From Oscillospiraceae bacterium (lineage in GTDB: Bacteria > Bacillota > Clostridia > Oscillospirales > Ruminococcaceae), in assembly GCA_015067315.1 (NCBI GenBank), contig SVMR01000003.1, positions 62,001 through 126,000 on the forward strand: a stretch of 64,000 bases of DNA. Direction: 5' to 3'. Positions within the stretch are counted from its first letter, which is position 1, and every line of letters begins with the position of its first letter. Below are positions 15,472 through 24,165 of the stretch, one piece after another. Position numbers and translations under genes: made by a program. The notes under the pieces were generated by a model, which saw nothing but the letters and a program-made list of their open reading frames with translations, ran no database searches and was not told the DNA's origin.

Positions 15472-17781
15472 TTAATATCCTGAAACAAGCTTCATAACCG
15501 CAACGGTTATATCGTCCGAATGGCCGTCAATTCTTCTTTCAAAAGCTGTTTTTGCAATTCCTTCGGCAATTTCCGCCGGAGATTTTTCCGAAAGGCTTTT
15601 CAGCTCCGAAAAAATCCAATCGCTTCCGGAAGCGGTTGCCCCGTCCGTAAGGAGAACAACAATATCCCCTTCGCCGAGATGCATACTGCTCTGCTCATAT
15701 TCCGCTCCGCCGAGGATTCCCGCCGGAAGGGAGATATTTTCGACCTTCGAGGCTCTTCCGTTTTTAAGCACGAACGAAGCTTCCGCCCCGGCTTTATAAA
15801 AATTCGAATATCCGGTATAAAGATTTATCGAAAAGGCATCCACCGTTGCAAGGGATTCATCTTCCGATTTTAAAAGAAGCGCGGAATTAACAAGCTTTAT
15901 TGCCGGACCGAAGCGGAAGCCCGCCCGGACCATTCTTGCGACAAGCCCCGCGGTCATCATCGAATCAAGGGCGGCGTGTTCCCCGCTTCCCATTCCGTCG
16001 CTCAATATCATGTGGGCGCAGCCATATTGATCAACGAAGCTTTCAAAAAAATCCCCGCAGAATTTTTCTCCTTCCGCATTGATCGAAACCGTTCCGAATT
16101 TTGCTTCAAGAAGCGGTTTTTCGCAAAAAACAAAGCGCCTTGCGTTTTCCGTATCTCTTTTCACCGGTTCCGAAAGATCAACCCCGCAAACGTCGGAAAG
16201 TTCCTCGGTTATTTCCGGAATATCAGCTTTTTTAAGTCTTTCTTTCGCGCCGGAAACTTCAACAACGATGCATCCGTCGGAATTCCGGTAGCAGGTGCAG
16301 GCAAAAAGCGGAATATTTCTTCCTTCAAAAACGTTTCTTGCCCCAAGGGAAAGTTTTTTATCGACGCTTTTTACGTCCGCCGCTTCCGCCGCAATATCTT
16401 TAAGCAGAAGCGCGGTTCCGTCGAACTGGTCGGTCACAACTTCCCGGACGTTCCGGAGTTTCCGCTCCGCGGAATTCTTTTCGGAAATTTCCTTATATTT
16501 ATTTTTTATATCATTAAATATTTCTTCCGTCCGGGAGCAGATTCCGGAAAAATCCTCTTCCTGTTCCGGTTTGCGCCGTTCCTTTGCGGCTTTTCCGAAT
16601 TCATAAAAAGCCTTTGCGGTTTTTGAATATCTTTCGTTCCAGCAGGTTTTGTTTTTTGAGCATCTGGTGCAGTTTTGTTCCGCCGCAAAGTTGAGCACCG
16701 TGCTCATTCCTGCGGAATTTTCTTTTTCAACGGAGGCGGCGACCTTTTTTGTTGCCGCGGCAATATCGAGAAGTCCGTCCGCCGCCCTTCCGATTTTTGA
16801 TAAAACAAGCTCCTTCACCGTTTCGGAATCGGCATTTTTCTCCCCGCCGACGGCTATTGACGAAACGAATCTCCCCGCCTTCTTTGGAATGAGCATCAGA
16901 ATCCCCGCGGCGATCACAGATTCATAAACCGGAACGTAATCCGGAAAATCCGAGGAAACAAGGCAGATTATAAGCCTTACGGCAATGAAGGAAAGCGCCG
17001 TTCCGATTTTTCCGAAGGCGGAGAAAACCCCGGCAAAAAGCCCCCCGGCGGCATATTCCGCAAGAACCGTTCCGATATTTCCGGAGGTAAGCGCAAGGGC
17101 GGTTCCAACCGCCGTTCCGGCAACCGCTCCGCCATTTTCCTTTCCGTATCCCGCCGCGGTTATTACTATAAAAGAAGCGGCGATTCCTCCGAGATTCAGC
17201 TTTCCGAAGAAAATTCCGCTTAATGCGGAAGAAGCTATCGCGGCGGACATTATCACGCAGGCTCTGTCGCTTGGGGAAAGAGAAAAAAGAGGTTTTCCGT
17301 GCTCAAAAGCAATTCCGGTTCTTTTGAAGAAATATGCCCCGCCGGAAGCAAGAACCGTTTCCGCAAGGGCCATTGCCCCGCTGTAACCGGAAAACACCGT
17401 TGCCGCCGCATATCCGAAGGAGGCAAAAGCCGTTGCCGCACCGGCGATGAGCACCGAAACGGCATCGCCGCCTGCAAACCGTTCAAAAACAAGTTTTGCG
17501 CCGAAAACCATGAGCACCGCCGCAACGTAATGCAGGGTGTTTTCCGGATTTTCCGAAAATATGTATCCCATAACCGCGCCGAAAGCCGCACCGATTGCGG
17601 AATTTCTTTTTGATGCCGCGGCCGCCGCAACCCCGAAAGGCGCAATTTTTCCGAATAGAAAGGCTTTTGATGCGGCAAAGCAGATTATTATCCAAAGCGC
17701 CGTGCTCAAAAAATCCGGCGCCGCGGTTTTGAGCATCTTCGGCATTTTTGCAGAAAAGATTTTTGTTTTAACTTCCGTCAT
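15472..17781 (-). CDS. spoIIE: Stage II sporulation protein E, membrane PP2C phosphatase
   Basis: A 769-residue SpoIIE. The N-terminal part (about 20-300) contains roughly ten hydrophobic segments. A central region carries a cysteine cluster CTRCSKNKTC near 370. Residues about 574-769 are the PP2C phosphatase (GDFF, ILSDGMGSGEHAALDS, LLTDGATASGSDW, GHSDDITVAVMKL), with its metal-binding aspartates. SpoIIE dephosphorylates SpoIIAA to release sigma-F in the forespore and binds FtsZ. ATG 17781 follows AGGAG by 12 bases; a TTG at 17832 lacks a ribosome site. It is transcribed alone, just upstream of the T-box promoter. Confidence 0.95.
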   Translation of the reverse strand: MTEVKTKIFSAKMPKMLKTAAPDFLSTALWIIICFAASKAFLFGKIAPFGVAAAAASKRNSAIGAAFGAVMGYIFSENPENTLHYVAAVLMVFGAKLVFERFAGGDAVSVLIAGAATAFASFGYAAATVFSGYSGAMALAETVLASGGAYFFKRTGIAFEHGKPLFSLSPSDRACVIMSAAIASSALSGIFFGKLNLGGIAASFIVITAAGYGKENGGAVAGTAVGTALALTSGNIGTVLAEYAAGGLFAGVFSAFGKIGTALSFIAVRLIICLVSSDFPDYVPVYESVIAAGILMLIPKKAGRFVSSIAVGGEKNADSETVKELVLSKIGRAADGLLDIAAATKKVAASVEKENSAGMSTVLNFAAEQNCTRCSKNKTCWNERYSKTAKAFYEFGKAAKERRKPEQEEDFSGICSRTEEIFNDIKNKYKEISEKNSAERKLRNVREVVTDQFDGTALLLKDIAAEAADVKSVDKKLSLGARNVFEGRNIPLFACTCYRNSDGCIVVEVSGAKERLKKADIPEITEELSDVCGVDLSEPVKRDTENARRFVFCEKPLLEAKFGTVSINAEGEKFCGDFFESFVDQYGCAHMILSDGMGSGEHAALDSMMTAGLVARMVRAGFRFGPAIKLVNSALLLKSEDESLATVDAFSINLYTGYSNFYKAGAEASFVLKNGRASKVENISLPAGILGGAEYEQSSMHLGEGDIVVLLTDGATASGSDWIFSELKSLSEKSPAEIAEGIAKTAFERRIDGHSDDITVAVMKLVSGY

Positions 17782-17850
17782 TTTTATAAAAAGCTCCTTT
17801 GCGTTATTTTTGACAGAATCAATATAACTCAAAGGACTGAAAAATTATGT

Positions 17851-17880
17851 CAAAAAAGGCGCCCTTCGGGCGCCTTTTTA
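17851..17880 (-). terminator. Terminator downstream of the YcxB-like gene
   Basis: A perfect AAAAAGGCGCCC-TTC-GGGCGCCTTTTT hairpin lies between the 17878 stop and spoIIE. It is symmetrical but only minus-strand genes are present. Confidence 0.88.
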
Positions 17881-18495
17881 ATTGCAGTTTTCGATTTTTC
17901 TTCCGGTTTTTGATTCAATAAAAATTCCGAATTCCTCCGGATTTCCCGAAACCATATCCGTTTTCCGAAGAACCATAATTTTTGTTCCACCGCAAACCAA
18001 AAAAATGCTCCGGTTTTCAATAAGATTTTCAAGTTCCTCATATTTCATCAGCAAAGCGCCGTTTTCAAAAATCCCGCTATCGCCGAAAACGACCGTATCA
18101 TCCTTTTCGATGGAGGAATTTATTGCTTTTGCAAGTTTTTTTGCTTTTTTAAGATATCTTTCGGCGTTTGTTTTCCGCGGAATAACCGCCGAAATTCCGG
18201 TTATCATTGCAACCGCGCCCACAACAAGAGGAACAAAAAGTTCATCCGGTTTAACAAGACCCGGAACAAAAAGGAAAAATCCGAGGGCGATGCATATTAT
18301 TCCGTAAAACCTGCGGAATTTTCTTCGGCGTATCAAAGCCTTTTCCGGCAGTCTGTTTTCATTCAGTCTGTCCGTTTTTTCCCAAAGACCCGGAAGTTTT
18401 CTGCGCGAAAAAATTTCCGCGCGCTTTGCAACCGCTTCCGAAATTTCGTAAAAAAGGTTTTCGGTAATTTTTTCCGGTCTAAATATAAACTCCAT
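17878..18495 (-). CDS. YcxB-like membrane protein
   Basis: A 205-residue protein with a charged N-terminal half (about 1-65) and two membrane segments (about 66-84 and 88-105). The C-terminal domain (MKYEELENLIENRSIFLVCGGTKIMVLRKTDM) resembles the YcxB-like C-terminal domain, which looks like a PH-type fold. Function is unknown. It follows the 109-residue membrane protein after 16 bases with a GGGGG ribosome site, so the two form an operon. Confidence 0.78.
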   Translation of the reverse strand: MEFIFRPEKITENLFYEISEAVAKRAEIFSRRKLPGLWEKTDRLNENRLPEKALIRRRKFRRFYGIICIALGFFLFVPGLVKPDELFVPLVVGAVAMITGISAVIPRKTNAERYLKKAKKLAKAINSSIEKDDTVVFGDSGIFENGALLMKYEELENLIENRSIFLVCGGTKIMVLRKTDMVSGNPEEFGIFIESKTGRKIENCN

Positions 18496-18511
18496 TTTTC
18501 CGCCCCCTTTG

Positions 18512-18841
18512 TCACATCCACATAGCCGTTTTGCAAAACCAGGCCGTAATCAGAATATTAAAAAGAACCGCGCCAGTGCAATACATTGTTTTTGCAATTT
18601 TATTTTTGAAATTTTTTGCGGTAAACCCGCTCCATACCGACAAAGCGACCGTTAAAGCGGAAAACACCGCAAGGCGCAGATCGTTTGCGTTAAAAGGAAT
18701 TCCGAGCATATTCGTCTGGGCGCCGGGAACGCACCCGCAGCCGAAAATTTCCACTAAAACCATGCTGTCAAGAAAGCTGTAAAGCGGAATAAAAGCGGGA
18801 ATTATTGCGAAAGGCAGCACGGCGATTATTTTCTTTTTCAT
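18512..18841 (-). CDS. Small membrane protein of unknown function
   Basis: A 109-residue protein with three or four hydrophobic helices (about 4-30, 52-70, 82-104) and an FGCGCVPGAQTNMLGIPFNANDLR loop containing two close cysteines. I do not recognise a family. ATG 18841 follows GGGGGGACGGAG directly. First gene of the two-gene operon with the YcxB-like protein. Confidence 0.72.
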   Translation of the reverse strand: MKKKIIAVLPFAIIPAFIPLYSFLDSMVLVEIFGCGCVPGAQTNMLGIPFNANDLRLAVFSALTVALSVWSGFTAKNFKNKIAKTMYCTGAVLFNILITAWFCKTAMWM

Positions 18842-18862
18842 GCTCCGTCCCCCCTTTTCTTA

Positions 18863-18892
18863 ATCTTATCACCACAAAGTTGACATTTCAAC
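18863..18892 (-). promoter_or_regulatory. Promoter of the small membrane-protein operon, with dyad over the -35
   Basis: On the minus strand TTGAAA (18886-18891), 17 bases, TAAGAT (18863-18868). GTTGA-4-TCAAC (18879-18892) is a perfect dyad covering the -35 hexamer and may be an operator. Confidence 0.65.
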
Positions 18893-18921
18893 GTCTTGCG
18901 GCGAATCTTAAGAAAATATTA

Positions 18922-18950
18922 AGAAACGCGGCGGAATTTCCGCCGCGTTT
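18922..18950. terminator. Hairpin downstream of the anti-sigma gene
   Basis: A perfect AAACGCGGCGGA/TCCGCCGCGTTT stem with a 3-base loop. On the minus strand it is followed by CTTAATATTTTC rather than a clean T run, so it is a moderate terminator or an RNA-protecting end. Confidence 0.7.
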
Positions 18951-18966
18951 CAGCTTTTTTGTTTCA

Positions 18967-19836
18967 TCAATAGAAATTTGCCCAGTTATGGATGAAATCG
19001 ATATGGTCTTCCGGATTGGAATAATTTTCTGTAAATTCATAAATTGCTTCTGTGGAATTTATAACCGCTTTATAAAGAATATCGTCTTTTATAAGAAAAG
19101 CGGAAATTGTTCTTAACCTTCCTTCGGCGGTAATACATCTTACAACAAGATACTCCGTTCCGTTTTCATTTACGCAATGTTCTTCGGTAAAAATTTCACC
19201 TCTGTCACCAACATAGGAAATTGTTTCCGTCGTTTCGTTTCCTTCAAAATAAAGTTTTGCGCCATAACTCAATATAACATGGGGCTCGTCAATCTCATGC
19301 ATATTATCATATACGTTAACAGAAAGACTTGTAAGTTCTTCTCCTGAATATCCCGAAAGCCAAACGGAAATGTATTCATTCCTTAAATTCAAATCCGGCA
19401 TTTCAAAATCATAAAAATCCATATATTCAAAAGCTGTTTTAAGATCTCCGAAATGTTTTCCGTACGAGTGATTTCCCAAACGGTCAATTCCGCCGTATTC
19501 GGAACCATAGCGATTGAAATCAAGAACATATTTCATTTCTTCCATTGCTCCGACCGATTCCTGCGGATGCGTTCCGATTTCAAAATCAAGAACATATCCT
19601 TCCGCGGTGTATGTTCCGTTTCTGTCGTTTATTTCTTTTTTTAAAAGATTGAACCCGATATCAAAAACTTCCGCGGCAACAACCGTTGCGCTTGCAAGAA
19701 CAAGGCAGATGCAGGCCGCAACCGCCGCCCATTTTCTGAAACGGATTATCTTTCCTTCTTTTGCTTCCTCAAAAGGTTCGGTAATAAATTTATCGGCGGT
19801 TTCGTTCATTGCAAATACAAAATCTTCCGTTTTCAT
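18967..19836 (-). CDS. Probable membrane anti-sigma factor
   Basis: A 289-residue protein with a short cytoplasmic part (1-33), one membrane helix (WAAVAACICLVLASATVVAA, about 36-55) and a long extracytoplasmic domain without a family I recognise. The layout and its 4-base overlap with the ECF sigma gene upstream fit an anti-sigma factor holding the sigma factor at the membrane until an outside signal acts. No zinc-finger (ZAS) HxxxCxxC motif is present, so it would belong to a divergent class. Confidence 0.75.
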   Translation of the reverse strand: MKTEDFVFAMNETADKFITEPFEEAKEGKIIRFRKWAAVAACICLVLASATVVAAEVFDIGFNLLKKEINDRNGTYTAEGYVLDFEIGTHPQESVGAMEEMKYVLDFNRYGSEYGGIDRLGNHSYGKHFGDLKTAFEYMDFYDFEMPDLNLRNEYISVWLSGYSGEELTSLSVNVYDNMHEIDEPHVILSYGAKLYFEGNETTETISYVGDRGEIFTEEHCVNENGTEYLVVRCITAEGRLRTISAFLIKDDILYKAVINSTEAIYEFTENYSNPEDHIDFIHNWANFY

Positions 19837-20393
19837 ATTTCAAATCCCCTTTCCGAAAGATATTTTTTCAGTTTTTTTCGTTCTCTGAAAAGAGAGTTCC
19901 GGATGCTGCTTTCGGTTTTTCCGGTTCTTTCGGCAATTTTTTCAATGCTTTCAAAATACCAGTAACGAAGAATAAAAATCTTTCTTTTTTCTTTTTGAAG
20001 TTCCTCAAGAAAACCGTCGATTGCTTTCGCAAGTTCCTTTTTTTCAAAGCTTATTTCCGGGTTATCCTTTCCCGAAACAAATTCGGAGATTTCGTCAAAA
20101 ATAACGTTTGTTTCTCCTCCGCCGCGTTTTTCCGCTTTTTCCGAACGAAGCTTGTTGAGCGCAAGATTGCGGCAGATTTTTGCCGCAAAGGCTTTAAGGC
20201 TTTCCGGTTTTTTCGGCGGAATGCTGTTCCAAAGGGAAAGATATGTATCGGAAACAGTTTCTTTTGCGTCTTCTTCGTTTCCAAGAATATTGTTCGCGCA
20301 GGCAAAACAATAGGAACCGTATTTTTTCTCCGTTTCAAAAAGCGCTTCTTCGCTTCTGTTTTCAAAAAGACCGATTATTTTGCTGTCTTCCAA
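19833..20393 (-). CDS. ECF-type RNA polymerase sigma factor
   Basis: A 186-residue sigma-70-family protein. Region 2 is seen at about 20-85 (YCFACANNILGNEEDAKETVSDTYLSLWNSIP, followed by LKAFAAKICRNLALNKLR). Region 4 lies at about 125-180 (FILRYWYFESIEKIAERTGKTESSIRNSLFRERKKL). The start is TTG 20393 preceded by AAGGAG. It is cotranscribed with the putative anti-sigma gene. Its regulon is unknown; no obvious target lies beside it. Confidence 0.9.
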   Translation of the reverse strand: MEDSKIIGLFENRSEEALFETEKKYGSYCFACANNILGNEEDAKETVSDTYLSLWNSIPPKKPESLKAFAAKICRNLALNKLRSEKAEKRGGGETNVIFDEISEFVSGKDNPEISFEKKELAKAIDGFLEELQKEKRKIFILRYWYFESIEKIAERTGKTESSIRNSLFRERKKLKKYLSERGFEI

Positions 20394-20452
20394 AAAAACT
20401 CTCTCCTTTCCGAAAAATTTGTTTTTTCCCGAAGGCCTTCACCTATAAAGAC

Positions 20453-20471
20453 ACGTTTTTTCAAAAAACGT
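20453..20471. repeat. Perfect A/T-rich palindrome upstream of the sigma gene
   Basis: ACGTTTTTT-C-AAAAAACGT, a 9-base inverted repeat with a single central base, sits in the 125-base gap between the divergent sigma and trpS promoters. It could be an operator or a leader hairpin of the sigma transcript. Confidence 0.55.
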
Positions 20472-20521
20472 CCCGCTTCTTCCGGATTTATTTTACCATA
20501 AAAAAGCTTTTTTTACCGCAC

Positions 20522-20550
20522 TTGTAAAATATATTATTATATGTTATACT
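20522..20550 (+). promoter_or_regulatory. trpS promoter
   Basis: TTGTAA (20522-20527), 17 bases, TATACT (20545-20550). The leader of about 60 bases carries no T-box. Confidence 0.7.
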
Positions 20551-20616
20551 AAAATGTAATTTTATAATTATCATGGATAATTATGTATTTTTTCATCTCT
20601 ATCAGGAGGTTTTAAT

Positions 20617-21651
20617 ATGGAAAACATCGAAAACATCGCAAATGCCGCTCCGGAGCGCAAAAAACGCATTTTCAGCGGAATTCAGCCCACCGGAGTTTTC
20701 ACCCTTGGAAACTATCTCGGCGCAATCAAAAACTGGGAAAAGCTCCAGGACGAATATGACTGCATCTATTCAATCGTCAATATGCACGCAATCACAGTCC
20801 GCCAGGACCCGGCGGAACTTCGCAAACGCACCCTTGAATCCTATGCTCTCGCTCTTGCCTGCGGAATCGACCCGGAAAAGAGCATTCTTTTCATCCAGAG
20901 CCACGTTCCCGCCCACGCGGAAGCAAACTGGGTTCTCGGCTGTTCCACCCAATTCGGCGAACTTTCCCGCATGACCCAGTTCAAGGATAAATCCGCAAAA
21001 CACGCCGACAACATCAACGCCGGTCTTTTCACCTATCCCGTTCTTATGGCGGGCGATATTCTTCTTTATCAGGCGGACGTTGTTCCCGTCGGCGTTGACC
21101 AGAAACAGCATCTTGAACTTGCAAGGGACATTGCCGAAAGATTCAACGGTCTTTACGGAAAAACCTTCACCGTTCCGGAACCCTATATCGCTTCTTCCCA
21201 GGGCGGCGGCAAAATCATGAGCCTTACCGACCCCACCAAAAAAATGAGCAAATCCGACGAAAACCCCAAAGGCTGCGTTTATATTCTTGATGAACCGAAC
21301 GTAATCATCAAAAAATTCAAATCCGCAGTAACCGATTCCGATATGGAAGTTGCATACCGGGAAGGAAAAGACGGAATCAATAACCTTATGACCATTTATG
21401 GCGCCGTAACCGGTTTTTCAATGGATTCCATCCAGAGGGATTTCGAGGGCAAAGGCTACGGCGACTTCAAAAAAGCTGTCGGCGAAGCGGTTGCGGAACA
21501 TCTTGCTCCTGTCCGCGAAAACTATTCAAGATATCTTTCCGAAAAAGCATATCTTGAGGATTGCTACCGCAAGGGCGCTGAACAGGCAGAAAGAATTGCA
21601 CAGCGCACCATCGATAAAATGTATAAAAAAGTCGGCTTTGTTGCCAGATAA
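20617..21651 (+). CDS. trpS: Tryptophanyl-tRNA synthetase
   Basis: A 344-residue class I synthetase that charges tRNA-Trp. SGIQPTGVFTLGNYLGA contains the HIGH-equivalent TLGN, KKMSKSDENPKG is the KMSKS loop, and GDILLYQADVVPVGVDQKQHLELARD lies between them. AGGAGG precedes ATG 20617 by 7 bases. It is followed after 9 bases by ymdB, so the three genes 20617-23978 form one transcript. Confidence 0.97.
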   Translation: MENIENIANAAPERKKRIFSGIQPTGVFTLGNYLGAIKNWEKLQDEYDCIYSIVNMHAITVRQDPAELRKRTLESYALALACGIDPEKSILFIQSHVPAHAEANWVLGCSTQFGELSRMTQFKDKSAKHADNINAGLFTYPVLMAGDILLYQADVVPVGVDQKQHLELARDIAERFNGLYGKTFTVPEPYIASSQGGGKIMSLTDPTKKMSKSDENPKGCVYILDEPNVIIKKFKSAVTDSDMEVAYREGKDGINNLMTIYGAVTGFSMDSIQRDFEGKGYGDFKKAVGEAVAEHLAPVRENYSRYLSEKAYLEDCYRKGAEQAERIAQRTIDKMYKKVGFVAR

Positions 21652-21660
21652 GGTGAAAAT

Positions 21661-22446
21661 ATGCGAATTGTTGCAATCGGCGACGTTGTCGGAACAATCG
21701 GCACCGAAGCGCTCCGCCGCCATATGCCCGCAATCAAAAAAAAATATTCCCCGGATATCATAATAGTTAACGGCGAAAACGCCGGCGAAAACAGCAGCAT
21801 CACAGCGAAAAACTGCGATGCTCTTTTCTCCATGGGCGCGGACGTTATCACCGGCGGGAACCATTCCCTTTATAACCGCGACATGAACGAAATTTATGAA
21901 CGGGAATACGGAGCGATCCGCCCGGCAAACCTTCATCCGAACGCTCCCGGTTCCGGCGTTTACGTTTATGAGCGGGGAAAATACCGCTGCGCGGTAATAA
22001 GCCTTATCGGAAACGTTTTTCTCGATCTTGCTTACGAAAGTCCGTTTATTGCCGCGGATAAAATCATCAAAGAGCTCGGAATAAAACACGTTGCCATTGA
22101 TATCCATGCCGAAGCCACAAGCGAAAAAATCGCCCTCGGAAGATACGTTGAGGGAAGAGCTTCCCTTGTTTTCGGAACCCACACCCACGTTCCCACAGCG
22201 GACGAAACCGTTCTTCCGGGCGGAACCGCATATATAACCGATATCGGAATGTGCGGACCCATTGATTCCGTCCTCGGCGTTGTAACAAAATGCTCCACCG
22301 ATTTCATGATAACCCATCTTCGGGGAAAGGGCATGGAAATTGCAAAAGGTCCCTGCAAAATCCAGGGAATTTTTACAGAAACAGACGATTCCACAGGAAA
22401 GGCGCTCAGCATTGAGCGATTTGAAATAACAGACCCCATAAAATGA
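21661..22446 (+). CDS. ymdB: YmdB-family metallophosphoesterase
   Basis: A 261-residue calcineurin-like phosphodiesterase. MRIVAIGDVVGTIG, VNGENAGENSSIT, GGNHSLYN, DIHAEATSEK and GTHTHVPTADE supply the bimetal ligands in the order typical of YmdB, which hydrolyses 2',3'-cyclic AMP in Bacillus and affects the switch between motility and biofilm. ATG 21661 follows a GGTGA site. The gene end overlaps the next lipoprotein by 4 bases (ATGA), an unusual partner for ymdB, which is more often beside rny. Confidence 0.93.
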   Translation: MRIVAIGDVVGTIGTEALRRHMPAIKKKYSPDIIIVNGENAGENSSITAKNCDALFSMGADVITGGNHSLYNRDMNEIYEREYGAIRPANLHPNAPGSGVYVYERGKYRCAVISLIGNVFLDLAYESPFIAADKIIKELGIKHVAIDIHAEATSEKIALGRYVEGRASLVFGTHTHVPTADETVLPGGTAYITDIGMCGPIDSVLGVVTKCSTDFMITHLRGKGMEIAKGPCKIQGIFTETDDSTGKALSIERFEITDPIK

Positions 22447-23978
22447 GATTCATTAAAATATTCTCCGTTTTTCTTGCCGCAATAATGATTTTTTGCGGAT
22501 GCGAAGCGCAAACGGTAACTCCGCCGGTTACGGAAGTTGTAATCCCTTCGGAAAATCCGCCGGTTGTTGAGGAAATTGAGGAAACGCCTTTCACTCTCCG
22601 GATTCCTTTCGATTATGAGGAAGGAATTGCGCCTTATAAGGCTCTTTCAAAATCCAACCGTTTTGTCTGCGAACTTGTTTACCGTTCAATGGTGACTTTA
22701 ACTTACGATTACCGGTATGAACTCGACCTTGTTTCCGAAATTTATACCGAAGACAATATAAACTGGTATATTTACCTCAACGAAGGCGAAACTTTTCCCG
22801 ATGGAACGGAATTCACCGCATACGACCTGCGCTATTCCTTCCAAAAGGCAATGGAGGAAGGCAGCTATTACGCAAAAAGCCTTGAATCCGTAAGCGCGCT
22901 TAAAGTTATAAACGCAGCCTGCCTTCGGGTGACTTTATATTACGCGAACAGATATTTCCCGAATCTTCTTACTTTTCCGGTAATATCTTATGAAACAGAA
23001 AACAATCCGCTTTATTTTCCGGATATTTATTCCCTTAACGAGGACGGAACAAAGCTTGTCTGCGATATCTATTCCGCCGCCCAGGAAATCGAACTTGTTT
23101 CCGCAACGGATATGGATCTTCTCACCTATGAAATGAGGATGGGAAAATATGACTGCATTTATGTTTCCGATCCTCTTGATCTCGGTTCCGCCGGAAACGG
23201 CGGCACTCTCGGAATGCAGAGCAACAGAATGGTCTATCTCGGAATGAACAGCTATTATTCCTTCACCTATTATGCGGATTTCCGAAGAGCCGTTTCCGCC
23301 GCGATAGATTATAAAAAAATCGTTTCCGACGTTTATAAACATTTTGCCGCCGCGCCGAAAAAACTTTATAACCCGGATTTTTACGGAATGGAATACGTTT
23401 CCCAAAACAGCCTTGACCTTATGTCCGCAAACCTTATTCTTGACGATATGGGATTCGGAAACAGGGATTCCGAAGGATTCCGCACCAACAAGCGCGGAAA
23501 AAGGATTTCATTGAAGCTCATCGTCTGCAACGAAAGCGCCGTTAAAATCGAACTTGCAAACGCCGTTGCGGAAATGCTTCTTGAAGCGGGAATCGAAGTC
23601 AAGGTTTCTTCCCTTTCATACAGCGCATTCATGACCGCCCTTCAGAACGGAAACTATGACCTTTATATTGCCGAAATGCATCTCGGAGCGGATATGGACC
23701 TTACAAGAATCCTTACTCCGTATGAATACCAGTATTCGGAATTTGAATATATAAACTACGGTATTCCGAACAGCGAAAAGCTCTATTTCGGCTGGCTCGG
23801 TTATATGAGCGGAACAGTCACCCCTTCCGAATTTGCAAAAACTTTTGAAAGCGTAACGCCTTTTGTTCCCCTTTGCTATACAAAAGGTTGCGCAATTTTC
23901 AACCGTGACCTGCCTTTTTCCCTTTTCGGAACGGATTACAATATGTTCTACAACATTCTTGAATGGAAAATTGAATAA
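22443..23978 (+). CDS. ABC-type oligopeptide substrate-binding lipoprotein (SBP_bac_5 family)
   Basis: A 511-residue lipoprotein. The signal peptide MRFIKIFSVFLAAIMIFCGC ends in a lipobox cysteine at residue 20, followed by a Pro/Val/Glu-rich linker. The body resembles DppA/OppA proteins: NWYIYLNEGETFPDGTEFTAYDLRYSFQKAM, AAIDYKKIVSDVYKHFA, and a C-terminal SRNxF-like part. No ATPase or permease gene is adjacent, so it is either an orphan receptor feeding a remote transporter or a sensor. It is translationally coupled to ymdB. Confidence 0.85.
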   Translation: MRFIKIFSVFLAAIMIFCGCEAQTVTPPVTEVVIPSENPPVVEEIEETPFTLRIPFDYEEGIAPYKALSKSNRFVCELVYRSMVTLTYDYRYELDLVSEIYTEDNINWYIYLNEGETFPDGTEFTAYDLRYSFQKAMEEGSYYAKSLESVSALKVINAACLRVTLYYANRYFPNLLTFPVISYETENNPLYFPDIYSLNEDGTKLVCDIYSAAQEIELVSATDMDLLTYEMRMGKYDCIYVSDPLDLGSAGNGGTLGMQSNRMVYLGMNSYYSFTYYADFRRAVSAAIDYKKIVSDVYKHFAAAPKKLYNPDFYGMEYVSQNSLDLMSANLILDDMGFGNRDSEGFRTNKRGKRISLKLIVCNESAVKIELANAVAEMLLEAGIEVKVSSLSYSAFMTALQNGNYDLYIAEMHLGADMDLTRILTPYEYQYSEFEYINYGIPNSEKLYFGWLGYMSGTVTPSEFAKTFESVTPFVPLCYTKGCAIFNRDLPFSLFGTDYNMFYNILEWKIE

Positions 23979-24013
23979 TTTTTGCAAAAAAACTGCTTTT
24001 TTACAAAAATTTT
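23978..24013 (+). terminator. AT-rich hairpin after the trpS operon
   Basis: ATTTTTGCAAAAAA pairs with TTTTTTACAAAAAT around a CTGC loop, followed by TTTTC. It is weak but well placed after the stop codon at 23978. Confidence 0.5.
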
Positions 24014-24015
24014 CT

Positions 24016-24044
24016 TTTACATATGGTATTTTTTATGGTATAAT
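24016..24044 (+). promoter_or_regulatory. Promoter of the DAK-family kinase gene
   Basis: TTTACA (24016-24021), 17 bases, TATAAT (24039-24044), giving a leader of about 115 bases. Confidence 0.8.
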
Positions 24045-24051
24045 GTATTTT

Positions 24052-24077
24052 GGTATATGCTGTGAACAGTATATGCC
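24052..24077 (+). other. Leader hairpin of the DAK-family kinase gene
   Basis: GGTATATGCTG pairs with CAGTATATGCC across a TGAA loop using two G-U pairs, at the 5' end of the transcript. It is not a terminator because no T run follows. It may protect the 5' end. Confidence 0.5.
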
Positions 24078-24165
24078 TTTATCCATGTGAATTATTTTTT
24101 TAATAAAATAAATCCGAACAGTAAGAATAAATGTTTTTTATGATTTTTAAGAGGAGTTGAGATTT

